DNA of 64,000 nucleotides from the NCBI GenBank assembly GCA_026874595.1, contig CM049307.1:22917079-22981078 (forward strand), read 5' to 3'. Below, one piece after another: positions 12,575 to 25,200 of the stretch. The notes beneath the pieces were generated by a model. It searched no databases and had not been told where the DNA came from. It saw nothing but the letters and a program-made list of their open reading frames with translations. Source of the stretch: Sipunculus nudus (Eukaryota > Annelida > Sipuncula > Golfingiida > Sipunculidae). Within the stretch, counting starts at the first letter, position 1. Each line of letters starts with the position of its first letter. The position numbers were made by a program, and so were the translations under genes.

Positions 12575-14282
12575 TGTCAAGGCCCAGATCGCGATCTGGA
12601 CGGATCTTAGAATCTGTCCAGCCCAAATTGCGATCTCAGTTCAGGCCGGCCCAAACTGCGATCGCAATTCAGGCTGGCCAGATCTTAGATCTGTCCAGCC
12701 CAGATTGCGATCGCAGTTTAGTCCGGCCAGATTGTGATCCTGTCTTTCTTGCTTCAGGATCGCAATCTTGGCTGGACAGATCTTAGATCTGTCCAGCCCA
12801 GATTACAATCCTAAACTTGACCAGCCCATATTGCGATCCATGCTTTTACTATCACAGGAGTGAAACATTGGATGTTGTACCAACTTATTGGGTATTGTAT
12901 GGTACCATTTCCCCATAATAAATACATTTATAATACAAAAAGGCACTTTTCACTCCTTCCTATCACAGGAGTGAAACATGAGATGTTTCACCAACGTATT
13001 TAGTTTTGCATGGTTCTATTTCTTCATATTAAATACAATTATAGGCCTAATACAAATAGGTTTATGCAAAAAATGCTGCTTGTTGAAAAAGGTAAAATAA
13101 AAATTTTAGGCAGTTGCTAAAATGCAAAGCCCATGTAAGTCATCATGCAATCCCAAGTGATTATTTTGAAATTAACCTTTAGGCTATCATCTAAATATTA
13201 TACTTTCATCCATCACGTATCTTTTAAAAATTCAATATTTTTTATAAACCTTAATAGTATGTATTATATATATTTGTTACCAGTAGTTGTTCTGCTTGAC
13301 TCATTGGATTTGGTCTGATTAATTAGTTACCTATTCATGGTGCTTGGAATCCTGTGATCTTTCCATGTGCTTAAATAAACTGACTGATATGATTCATAAC
13401 TATAGCAAGCTATATTAAAATATAAATTGTTGTGTTCTTTGATTCATGTTTTTATAATACATTTCACAAAATTTGTCTACTATAAACATGAAAAACATAA
13501 TGTGCATAACCATGTAATTTTATGAGTGCATTGGATAATATACAATCAGCGGGTTACATGCAACAAAGTGGCCCAATTTTGTAACTTACTCTTGAAGGGT
13601 TATAGACCATTTCATGCTCTTTAATGACAGAAGTCATATTTTAAACTCAAATCATTGAGATACTGTTAGATACCTTATATACCACTTTGTTTAATGCAAC
13701 CCCTTGTAACATGAATAAACAGTATTTCAGATCCACTCTTACTTCTATAGGTCTGGCAATTGCACTGCATTTTTATGCTACTTTTATTATGCCCTTATTA
13801 AAAATGCTTCAAAAATAAGTTCTTTTCCTTGAGATGTTTTTTATCATCCACCTTGTAAGAAGTAGACTCACAGAGTTAATTTTTAAAACATTAAATATTA
13901 GCAGAGAAACATGTACAGAGATCCATATTGTTTATTGCTGCCATTGTAGACTTCCAAAGGGGAAAAGTGTGTTGATGGAGCACACTTCAAGCACTGGTAC
14001 AACCGCCATTTTCAAAACTGAACAGATTGGTGCCAACCAACTACTATTAACTTCCTATGTGTAGTATAATTGTATTTATTATGGGTAAATGGAACCATGC
14101 AATACTAAATGAGTTGGTAAAACATTCAATGTTTCACCTCTGTGATAGTAAAAGCATGGATTGCAATATGGGCTGGTCAAGTTTAGAATTGCAATCTCGG
14201 CTGGACAGATCTTAGATCTGTCCAGCCCAGATTGCAATCCTGAAGCATCGCAATCTGGCCGGACTAAACTGCGATCGCAACA
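12575..14282. mobile_element. Fold-back element with ~230-bp inverted arms
   Basis: The left arm (about 12705-12935) and right arm (about 14062-14281) are inverted copies of each other. Both run from gcgatcgc(a)gtttagtccggcc, through the palindromic block ctggacagatcttagatctgtccag, to 'atcacag(g)a(g)gtgaaacatt' and 'cccataataaata'. Outside the left arm (12575-12705) the same block is repeated in further diverged copies. A second copy of the 'tatcacaggagtgaaacat' part lies at 12960-12990. The 1.1-kb centre has no recognisable gene. No clear target duplication was identified, so the exact ends are approximate. Confidence 0.75.
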
Positions 14283-15835
14283 GGTTTCTGGTTTCTGGTT
14301 TCTGTTGCGTCGCCGGCCCACCAAAGGGCTGACTGGGGTTATAGCAAGATAGGATCTGTTACTCTTAGAAAGGAAATTCAATAAAAATATTTCCTTTGAT
14401 TTTCGCATACCAATGTTCACATTGTGTTGTATTTCGAAAGGCCTGTAATAAAAAATAACCATTCTGGAATGCCTGAAGCACCTGTAACACCAATAACTAA
14501 TTTATTTGTCCAAAGAGAATTGAACTCTAATGGGCTATACTTTTCCCTGATTAGGTAGCAATGTATAGATTTATCACTAATTAGAAAAAAGGTATGAAAA
14601 TAACTAATATCATATTCGTTATATACTTAAAACATAACATAGCATAACATGACATGGTAACAAACTTATCTCAGTTTTATGATTTCCGTGGAAGCCCGAG
14701 TAGTGCTTAATGTCAATCAAGAATTCAGCACCAATTTAATTCGGCAGCAGATGTATTATTTCAACAGCTCAGTTGTAGCATTTGTCGACAGGTAAAACTT
14801 TTAAATGGTTCTCTAGTAATATCCTACAATATATTGTAGTGGTAGTTGTTGCAGCAAGTCCTAGATAAAAAATAAGTCTCTGGAAAACTCAATTTTATCA
14901 GATATAATCTTTAGTTTGCCGTTGTGCAAATTTCTGGTCAAGCAAGTCTGTACCTGTTAATTGACAGGAGTATTTTAGCATGAGAGTTCAAATGTATTAT
15001 CTTGTCATGGTATAATGTCCTCTTTTATGCCTTTTAAGTAAATTTGTTTAACATCAGCCATCAAACAGACTTGTACAGTAACTTAGTAACAAACATAACA
15101 TGTCGTTCACCTTAAATTTAGTTTCCATTTACGGAAAGTACTGTCCGAGAATATTATAACAACATGAAGGGCTTGCAATGGTGGGGCCTTTTCCATACTG
15201 GTTATCAGCTCAGTTCTGTTTGTGATGTATTGAGTAAACAAGCACGCAATATTGCAGAACACACACAGGAGCATGTGACAGTAACAGCAGGTTGACCTGA
15301 TATATACATTTAATTAATACATCTCATCCTGTGGCCTCCCAGGATGCACTGCGCCGTTTCCGGCGTAGTTAATACCAGGACACCACACTAGTGACCTTTC
15401 AACAAGGCCTACAGGCCTAATGCGATCCTCTGCAATGGGATGTACATCAGGTATAATGTTTCCATGCTGGAGTAGGACCGTTACTTTTCATGTACATGTG
15501 TGACATGTATATATGTACAATTCTAGCACTTAACATTTTGAATCCGAGTGCATGCACCAAATACACCAACGTCACTGCTGAAATATGTCATGACTCATGG
15601 ATGCACACAACACAAAAATGATTTTAAGTGGCACCACCAGACTTGTGTACGAGTAAGCCATCAATGATATATGGACATTAATAATTTCAGGCAGATACTT
15701 CACATTACTGTTAGGCTTTATGTACAGATGGACGGAACAACTAGAAAACTGAGTCTTTAAGCGACAACATGTCTCCGCTGAAGTCAGAGTGGTACGGGTG
15801 AAGCGACGGATGAATTGACATGCCGAATTTCAGAC
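14283..15835. other. No gene recognised
   Basis: Single-copy-looking AT-rich DNA with no domain, RNA gene or repeat that I can support. Confidence 0.4.
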
Positions 15836-16240
15836 CAACCCTTAGAAAATTGAAAAGTTTGTCCCTGCTTTGCTGCAACCGTGCTGCGAAGCAGCAGAAA
15901 CCAAAATAGGCTGCCAGAAGAGTGTGCAGAACGGCTGCAGCTGGCAGCATGCTTTTCGCCTCCTACCAAAGGATGCAGGAAAGTGTGCAGCAAATCTGAA
16001 TTGTGTGCTGGAAATATGCAGGAGGGTTGCGGCTAGCCGCAGTCCTATATAGAGTTGACTGATGGCTGTGCGCAGGAAGGTTGCGGTAGGGTTGAGGCTA
16101 GCTGCAGTCTCATAAAGGATCTGAATATACTGTGCGCATGAAGGCTGCAGGAGGGTTGCGGCTAGCCGCAGTCCTATATAGAGTTGACTGAATGCTGTGC
16201 GCAGGAAGGTTTCGGGAGGGTTGACGCTAAGGTAATCCAT
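15836..16240. repeat. Short tandem repeat with the palindrome TGCGGCTAGCCGCA
   Basis: Units of about 130 bases (each looking like two ~65-base halves) carry gggttgcggctagccgcagtc, then cctatatagagttgactg, then tgctgtgcgcaggaaggtt. The clearest copies start near 16021 and 16151, with a diverged half-unit between them and older copies towards 15890. The 14-base palindrome is exact in both good copies. The array is GC-richer than its surroundings and stops just before the element that starts near 16245. Confidence 0.7.
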
Positions 16241-16244
16241 ATAG

Positions 16245-19200
16245 AACTAGACATTTCTTGGCACCGCAGGTGCCAGAGTATCCCCAGACATAGTAGGCCC
16301 CCCTCTTTATAAATAGACCCCCATTTTTAGCAGCATATACTGACACTTGGCATATTTATTGTTTCTTCCATCTTACAATCCACAATCTTGTTGAAGATGT
16401 TGGTCCTGTGACCTTGATCTTTTTAAAGATGTGTCCCGTGACCTTGACCTTTGACCTCATGACCCCAAAATCAATTCTGGTCTTGCTGTTCCAATGGGAC
16501 ATATACAAGTCAAGTTTGAAATCCATACATCAATAAAAGCAGATATTATCATCCAGAAACTAATTTTTGGACAGATGGCTCCTGGGACCTTCACCTTTGA
16601 CCTTGTGACCTCAAAACTGATAGGGGTCTTCCACTCTTGGCAGGTGAACTATATGTGCAAGATGAAAGATCTGGGATGAATTGTTTAGCTGAAAATGCAT
16701 CCACAATCTTTTTAAAGAGGTTTCCGGTGAACTTGACCTTTGACCTCATGACCCCAAAATCAATTCAGGTCTTGCTTTTCCAATGGGTCAAATTCAAGTC
16801 AAGTTTGAAATCCATACATCAGTAAAAGAAGGAATTATCATCCAGAAACTAATTTTTTGACAGATGGCTCCTGTGACCTTCACTTTTGACCTTGTGACCT
16901 CAAAATTGATAGGGTTATTCCACTCTTGGCAGGTGAACTATATGTGCAAGATGAAAGATCTGAGATGAATTGTTTGGCTGAAAATGCATCCACAATCTTT
17001 TTAAAGAGGTTTCCTGTGACCTTGACCTTTGACCTCATGACCCCAAAATCAATTCAGGTCTTGCTTTTCCAATGGGTCAAATACAAGTCAAGTTTGAAAT
17101 CCATACATCAAAAAGGAAGGAATTATCATCCAGAAACTAATTTTTGGACAGATGGCTCCTGTGACCTTCACTTTTGACCTTGTGACCTCAACATTGATAG
17201 GGTTCTTCCACTCTTGGCAGGTGAACTATATGTGCAAGATGAAAGATCTGAGATGAATTTTTTGGCTGAAAATGCATCCACAATCTTTTTAAAGAGGTTT
17301 CCTGTGACCTTCACCTTTGACCTTGTGACTTCAAAATTGATAGGTTTCTTCCTCTCTTGGCAGGTGAACTATATGTCCAAGATGAAAGATCTGAGATGAA
17401 ATGTTTGGCTGAAAATGCATCCACAATCTGTTTAAAGATGTGTCCTGTGACCTTGACCTTTGACCTCATGACCCCTAAAATAAATTGGAGTCTTGCTTTT
17501 TCAATGGGACATATATAAGTCAAGTTTGAAATCAATACATCAATAAAAGCAGGAATTATCATCCAGAAACTAATTTTTGGACAGATAGCTTCTGTGACCT
17601 TGACCTTTGACCTCATGACCCCAAAATCAATTCTGGTTTGCTTTTCCAATGGGACATATACAAGTCAAGTTTGAAATCCATACATCAATAAAAGCAGATA
17701 TTATCATCCAGAAACTAATTTTTGGACAGATGGCTCCTGTGACCTTCACCTTTGACCTTGTGACCTCAAAACTGATAGGGGTCTTCCACTCTTGGCAGGT
17801 GAACTATATGTGCAAGATGAAAATTCTGGGATGAATTGTTTAGCTGAAAATGCATCCACAATCTTTTTAAAGAGGTTTCCTGTGAACTTGACCTTTTACC
17901 TCATGACCCCAAAATCAATTCAGGTCTTGCTTTTCCAATGGGTCAAATTCAAGTCAAGTTTGAAATCCATACATCAGTAAAAGAAGGAATTATCATCCAG
18001 AAACTAATTTTTGGACAGATGGCTCCTGTGACCTTCACTTTTGACCTTGTGACCTCAACATTGATAGGGTTCTTCCACTCTTGGCAGGTGAACTATATGT
18101 GCAAGATGAAAGATCTGAGATGAATTGTTTGGCTGAAAATGCATCCACAATCTTTTTAAAGAGGTTTCCTGTGACCTTGACCTTTGACCTCATGACCCCA
18201 AAATCAATTCAGGTCTTGCTTTTCCAATGGGTCAAATACAAGTCAAGTTTGAAATCCATACATCAATAAGGAAGGAATTATCATCCAGAAACTAATTTTT
18301 GGACAGATGGCTCCTGTGACCTTCACTTTTGACCTTGTGACCTCAACATTGATAGGGTTCTTCCACTCTTGGCAGGTGAACTATATGTGCAAGATGAAAG
18401 ATCTGAGATGAATTGTTTGGCTGAAAATGCATCCACAATCTTTTTAAAGAGGTTTCCTGTGACCTTCATCTTTGACCTTGTGACCTCAAAATTGATAGGT
18501 TTCTTCCTCTCTTGGCAGGTGAACTATATGTCCAAGATGAAAGATCTGAGATGAAATGTTTGGCTGAAAATGCATCCACAATCTTTTTAAAGATGTGTCC
18601 TGTGACCTTGACCTTTGACCTCATGACCCCTAAAATAAATTGGAGTCTTGCTTTTTCAATGGGACATATATAAGTGAAGTTTGAAATCAATACATCAATA
18701 AAAGCAGGAATTATCATCCAGAAACTAATTTTTGGACAGATAGCTTCTGTGGCCTTGACCTTTGACCTTGTGACCCAAAAATTTATATGGATCATCCACT
18801 ATTGGCAAGTGAGCTATATATTCAAGATGGAAGACCTAGGATGAAAGTTTGGCTTAAAATGCATCCACAGTATCTTTTAAAATGCCAGTCCAGTGACCTT
18901 GACCTTTGAAGTCAAGACCCTAGAACCTGTAGGGTTCTTATTTTAGTGGTGGGCCATACATAAGTCATGTTTGAAATCCATATGGCTATCAACACTGGAG
19001 ATATCATAAGAGGTGCGTGATTTTCACCATATATGGCAATATTCAAGGTCAAGGCCACTATCATAGGAAAGGTCATGACCCCAATTTAAATAAACATCAT
19101 CCCATAACCCATACCTATGTATATGCATAATATAAAAGAAATCTGTCCATTAGTTTTTGACTTATAATGCTCACAGTACTGTAAGGTGGCAATTTTGGGG

Positions 19201-19576
19201 GTATTAAACGGCACGAAAACAACTTAAGAATAATAGGTGGCGCCACCAGTTTCTGGAACATGACAACCCTATCCATGATCTTCCAGCAACTTGATTTTGG
19301 GATAAATCCATGCAAGATTTCTTGAGATATTAAAGAATTTGTGTGATTTTCCCCAAAATTTGACATATTCAAGGTCAAGGACACTCTCCTAGTAAAGGTC
19401 ATGACCTCATTTTAAATAGGCGTCGTCCTCTCACCCATATCTATACATATACCAAGTTTGGTAAAGTTCCGTGAAATATTTTTGGGTTATCGCGCCAACA
19501 AGATTTATATGCGGCGGCGGCGGCGGGACCGGTATGAAAACATAGTATCCCCCGACTTTGTCTGGGGATACAATTA
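16245..19576 (+). mobile_element. Tandem-cored, hairpin-ended element (pearl/Helentron-associated type), family 1
   Basis: The order of parts is: AACTAGA; a 5' hairpin TGGCACC-gca-GGTGCCA (about 16259-16275); a GTATCCCCAGACA block; a 3-kb tandem array; a CGG-triplet run (about 19513-19527); 'accggtatgaaaacata'; and a 3' hairpin with GTATCCCC...GGGGATAC (about 19545-19572), then AATTA. The GTATCCCCAGACA block near the 5' end is the inverted complement of the right arm of the 3' hairpin. Elements at 25596-27631 and 58137-59587 share this layout with different sequence. It carries no transposase ORF. The pearl / Helentron-associated non-autonomous elements of bivalves have this architecture; the assignment is by architecture only. 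Confidence 0.75.
16380..18960 (+). repeat. Array of ~144-bp monomers in ~288-bp dimers, with DR1-like motifs
   Basis: Two diverged monomers alternate. One carries 'gaccttgacctttgacctcatgacccc' in short segments; the other carries 'gaccttcacttttgaccttgtgacctc'. Each is followed by its own constant part ('tttgaaatccatacatca' or 'ggcaggtgaactatatg'). Together they form a roughly 288-base higher-order unit repeated about nine times, with copies near 17000-17450 and 18140-18590 almost identical. The motif TGACCTTTGACCT, an exact direct repeat spaced by one base, occurs in most type-A monomers. Because the period is divisible by three, the array yields many spurious 60-110-aa ORFs, which I do not regard as genes. 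Confidence 0.9.
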
Positions 19577-22200
19577 AAGTAATAATGAATGTAAACATTT
19601 CCTTCATTAGCCCCCCCCCCCCCCCCCCCCCAAAATATAATCTACCCCATGCTTTACAGAGAATAATTTTATATATTGGAAATGAATTATATTAATCATT
19701 AGAATCATTTATTTTGGTTCTGAGTTTACTATTAAACATAACATATGTAAGCCTGTTTTATAACTAACCTGTACCACAGTCGCTCGAATCCCTATCTGTG
19801 GTTGCGTTTTTTTTATCGAGAAATGGACATGGACGAAACTGTGCACTATATAGGAGTACATATTTAGTAGTGCCTTACGTACTTCGTACGGAGATAGCAT
19901 GTATCACTACAGAGGTGTAATATGCACTATTTCTTCCCATTTCCCCCTGAAATAGGGATTCGAGCGACTGTGCCTGTACTAAAAACATAAAACCTTATTT
20001 TTTAAAACTTTATAATTCAGTGTTATTTATTTGAATATTTTTTTTAAATAACCCAACTTTGATTACCATCCCATGTTTTATTTTTTTTTTCTCAAAGCGA
20101 ACTGAGCTGCACCAAATCAGCTCACTTCGGCTGAATAAAATAAATGCCTTCTGATAAACTCGGCTCGGCATGATCTTAATTCGGCAGGCGGCGCTGGGCT
20201 CTAACTGTAGACATTTATATTGAACACAGAAGGCCCACTTGATATGATATCTTCTGACAGTATCAAAAGACTCCTGTATGTCCGAGGTGCCGCTATACGG
20301 CTCATAGTATTTTTATATTGATACAATGTCAAGCTGTTGCTAGCTGTGGTTGACTGTGTGCCATGATATCAGATGGCATAAAAATATAGATATACGGTTT
20401 CATGTTTATATGAACTCTTTTCATCTTCCATGTTTGAATAAGCATTTTTGGCAAATATTTTGCACATTTGCATACATATAGAGAATATATTATTGCACGT
20501 TAGTGGCTTACTGAGCGGGACATTTGGACTTTCGTTTCGTTAAGAACTGTGAGAATTTGGGGACGACAACCACGAAAACTTCATGTAAAACTTATAATCT
20601 GATTCCTTAACATTCCTCTGTTAAAACTTCGTCTAAGCTGCCTCTTATTCAATCTGACATGTGGTTCTGGTATAGCTTTTTTTATATTTGGCCTTTTTTA
20701 TTATGATTCCAGTAATAGTATAGCTTTTATAATGTTTAAAATATATGCAGACTTAAATAAATGGATTGTAAATTTAATTTATATGCCTGCGCATCGATCC
20801 AGACACACACATACCCCACTCGGTGAAATGTCCTGAATCCGCCCTTTTTTATTTTTTTTTATCTCTCTCTCTCTCCAGTGGTCCCACTATGTGGATCGTT
20901 TTTGGAGGGATAAATATACACATAAAATCAGACAAGAATTCATGCATGGTTCAATAATTCATAGATGAAGACCTAACTGCGAGCACACGTACAAAGGCGC
21001 CATCTTGCGTCTTTGTGTGAGACTAGAAAACACTAACACAAAGACTGCTGTTGAAATGCCATGTCCGAATTTGCTCTGAAGATCACATCTGATAAAGTTG
21101 GAGCTTCCCGGCACATGCAACTCTTCAAGGCTCAGATTCCATGCAAATTTCATTTCGGTTCCAAAAGCACTGTGGCTACTCTGTACATAGGACTTGAGCA
21201 ACTAAATCGTTCAAATAAAACATCAAGATTCCATATTTTGTTTATAATTGTTATAAATTATAAATTCTAGCCAGTGTTAAATAAGTGTAAAAGTATTTCG
21301 TTTGGTTATATAGCCACATGCTGTATTATGTGACAGTACGATATCCTGAAACACTAACGGTAAAAGGTAGCTTATTATTAATTAAATAAAAACAGTGTTT
21401 GAGGGCCAATGTAAAGGCAGTACACTGAAAAAGAATTAGGTGCTGTGATTACTGGGAGCAACCTCCAAGTAGTAGCCTATTCTTTATGTGGCACTCTAAA
21501 ACTGAATATGAGGTGCCGCTGTATCATCTATATCAAAGTAAGAAGAAAGTATTCCATTCATCGATCGGTGTTAAGGAAAAATTAACTTTGCCGTCATGGT
21601 AAGTACTCCAAAATACCTTTTTTGACCGTGGTACTTATGATGCATTTTCCCAAAATACGATAATTATTTCAGGAATGAAAAGTTATCCTGCCACGCGTAA
21701 AATGCTATGTACTACTTGTATTAGTTTTTAAGTATCCGAAAATCCACACCATCTTGTCGCCAGAATCATCCTGTAATCGGAAGTAAAAAAGTAAACGTCG
21801 CTATCGTTCTTCTATTATCCGATACAGACATGGGTGGGAGTGGCCGGCGTGGAAGGATTCATTTGAACTGATTTTTTTTCTTCATTGGAACATACCTGTT
21901 CACTCTTGAAAGAAGACCAAGCACATTGTCAGTAAACACGCGAGGCTGTTACAGGAGCTGCTCAGATTTCTGATGGATGTTATTATGTAGGATCTCCATG
22001 GACTTACTATGGGACATCCATACACGTTCTTCCAAACCAAATTCAGATCAGACATCTTCCATAAGAACAAAGCCATGACACATTTATTGACCAAGATAGG
22101 CCAGGTAATGTGAAGCATAAGATATTATATATAATTTACATTTGTATATATTCTTATTATTTCATACTATATTAATTTAATGAATACATATTTAGGTTTT
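19577..22200. other. No gene supported; poly-C run and an unexplained GC-richer patch
   Basis: A poly-C run lies at about 19611-19630 and a dispersed AT-rich repeat follows to about 19740 (compare 545-640). About 20970-21200 is less AT-rich and contains GGCGCCATCTTG, resembling a YY1-type promoter motif, but I recognise no protein on either strand. At 21596-21604 an ATG is followed directly by a strong donor (gtaagt), and about 21895-22110 is also less AT-rich. No gene could be assembled from these pieces. Confidence 0.4.
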
Positions 22201-22201
22201 A

Positions 22202-25200
22202 AACAAGGGACCCATGGGTCACGGCGCTCAGCTGATCGTGATTGGACTATAAATGTTTCTCCACTGTGATACTTTTATCGAGTCGATAAAGCTTATGAAT
22301 ATCATGGACATGTTGGGCTATTATAAAGGAATGTAATGTAATATGTGAGTAAATGATAAATGAAATTACCTGACTGATGGATTAATAGAGTCAAATAAAG
22401 TGGTTTATTTTTTATTTATTTAGGAGGGGTTGAAAATTGTGATATATTTGAGCAAATATGATAGCAATGACAGCAGTAATAAGCAGTAGTAGAATGATGA
22501 TAAGGCTCTTTGTTGAAGGATCTAAAGTGTATGGTAGTCTGCAAGCGTTCAATTTGACAGATATGATGTTATGATTAACTATGCTGATGAAGTGATTTAT
22601 GAATATGTGACTGTATGACACAATATCTCTTTAGTCTTGACAAGGTATATTATTGTGATGCCCACTATGTCTACATATTACACAATATTGACATAATTTC
22701 TGGCATGTACATAGGTACCTATGGACGAATAGTTATACAAAATATTAAAGTATGAATATATCTGATTCATCTTGTTCTTGCTTACTGAGGCTAACTTTGG
22801 GATGGGGTTCCGAGAAGGGAAAAGTGAGGGCAGCACGAAGGTGGATGTAGAAATATTGTATTGTAATGTTTTTCATTTATATAAGAATATGAAAAGCTAA
22901 GAGGAAAGGGGCCCTCCTACTTGGTTATAGTAAAGTTCTAAATATATGATTGCACACTAATACTCTGAAAAGACTGTCATGAAGAAAAACAGTAAAAGTT
23001 TTGAGATACTGTGTTGCATACGAAAATTTACAGATGGACAGGCAAGTGGACAGAATGGACTAATACCTTTATTTCACTTTCAAGAGAATAATGCATTTAA
23101 GTTTATATATAATCCTATTTTTTTAAGCAGATCCACTTTTTCCATTAAGAAGTTTTTATCTGAATCATTTTTTTATTTACAGGTTTATAAATTTTTCATT
23201 AAAAAACCTGAAAATATAAGTTAAAAAATTAGAATTGTTGCAAAAGTTGCAATCATTATATATACAGAGTAAAAAACATTGGGTCATATTATGCATACAC
23301 ATATATTTTATTATTTTTAAATCATAAATGTTTAAACTGATTTTAAAAGAAAATAATGCCACAACATGGCATCTACAAGAATATTCCTTGAATCACTATT
23401 AAAAAGTTTTGCACATTGGAGTTTTCAGGACATGCTTAATTTTATTCACCAAAATAAAATAAAAGTAAATTTGATAAAATAAAACATCTTTTCAAATAAA
23501 GTATACACACTGTTGGTTGAATGAGGGACAAACAATATCATTGTGCTAATTACTATCCCAGTTTTAATTAATTACTGGAATTAATAGTCAATTTCACACC
23601 TGGTGAAGTTTTTACTCTTCTGAAGTAAGGAATTACTTATCTCATGAACATCCACACTTTCACAGCAATACACCACTTTGTGGACACAATTAAATGTACA
23701 CTTTAATCATTGTAACCCTGGTGGTTCAATTCAAAATCTAAAATGTAGCATGTCCAAGAATAAAATAAAATACAGAAAAATTATAACATTCATCTAGTTT
23801 ATGCACCAGCTGGGGGGATGAGTGCAGGGCAGAGGGGAAGCCTGCTAGTAGTGGCCAAGCTGGGCCAAGGTAAGCTGCCTGGGGTGGGTTACATAATGCA
23901 AGTGAAGGCTGTACTACTAGGTGGGCTAGATGTAAACAACACTTGACATGGTGTATGAAAACATGAATAAAAGCTATTCATTCCAATCAATTTCTTTTGA
24001 AAGTTCAGATTTTAAAAGATTAAATCCTTATGCATATATGCTGGGAAAATTAAATCAACAGTGCCAAAGTTGGACAAAATTTAAGGTATTGATTTTTTAT
24101 TTATGCTAATAACTTGAAAAATTTGCAAAATTCAGATCTAATTTTGGGTAAACAATTGAATCTTGATTAAATAAAGTTATATTCCTGAAAAAAAGTCTCT
24201 AGGTTCAGCAATTCTCATGTTAGGTGAGTAAATATATTTCCTGATTTTTTAAAAAATTGCATTATGTTTTGGCCCATAACTTCAAAATAATACCCAATAC
24301 TGACCTAATTTTTGGTATCTTTATAGAAAATGTATAAAAGAATGTGAATACTAAATACGATCAAAAACAGATCAGTGGTTTTGATATTAGGCAGCCTTGA
24401 AGTGTAACAATGGCTTTTTTTATGGAAAACGGAGGTTTTTTCCCTTAATATCTCGAAGGAACAAAGTCCTAATGACCCAATTTTCGGTATGGTAGGAGAT
24501 ATTGGGGACATCTAAAATTATGTCAACAGCCTGGGGAGCATAGAGATGTGCACTGAATGACCTACAGTCATCAAAGTGGACTGCTTGACAATGTAAGGGA
24601 ATACAACAAGAGCCTCCCAAAAAAATTCAACAACTAGCCTAATTTTGCAGCTTTTATTTTCAAATTTCAGATTTTAACAGATTAAATCCTTATGTATACA
24701 TGGTGTGAAAATTAAATCCGCAGTACTTACAGGAAAAAAACGTGCCATGGCCAAAGTTGGGCAAAATTTAAGGTACCAATTTTATATTTTTGCCAATATT
24801 TAAAAAAATTTAACAGATTTTGATCTAATTTTTGGTATACAATTAAATTTTGATAAATTAAAGTTGTATTACTGGAAAAAAGTCCCTACCTTTAACACTT
24901 TTGGTCTTAAGTGACCAAATATCTTCCTGATTTTTTTACAAAGTCCATTATGTTTGGGCCCATAACTTTTTTAAATAATATAATAATGACTTAATATCTG
25001 GCATGTACATAGGAACTATATAGAGGAATATTTATGGTAAATATGAAGAAAACTAGATGAGTGGTCTTGATATTAGGCAGTCCTGAAGTGTGAAAATAGA
25101 TTTCTAATAAAAAATTGAGGTTTTTCCTTAATATCTCAAAGGAACGAAGTCCTATTGACCCAATTTTTTGCATGGTAGGAGATTATGGGGACATCTAACT

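Noticed and set aside
16494-18795. Many 60-112-aa ORFs on both strands that look like a repeated protein family
   Set aside because: They are copies of a ~288-bp DNA repeat whose length is divisible by three; the same frames recur with every unit and contain no domain or start context.
20959-21270. Overlapping ORFs of 80 aa (minus) and 69 aa (plus) near a GGCGCCATCTTG motif
   Set aside because: Neither product is recognisable, there is no supporting splice structure, and the two frames contradict each other.
21895-22118. Possible exon with open pieces in two plus-strand frames
   Set aside because: Stops interrupt both frames and no acceptor, donor and frame combination gives a consistent exon; mentioned only as a lead.
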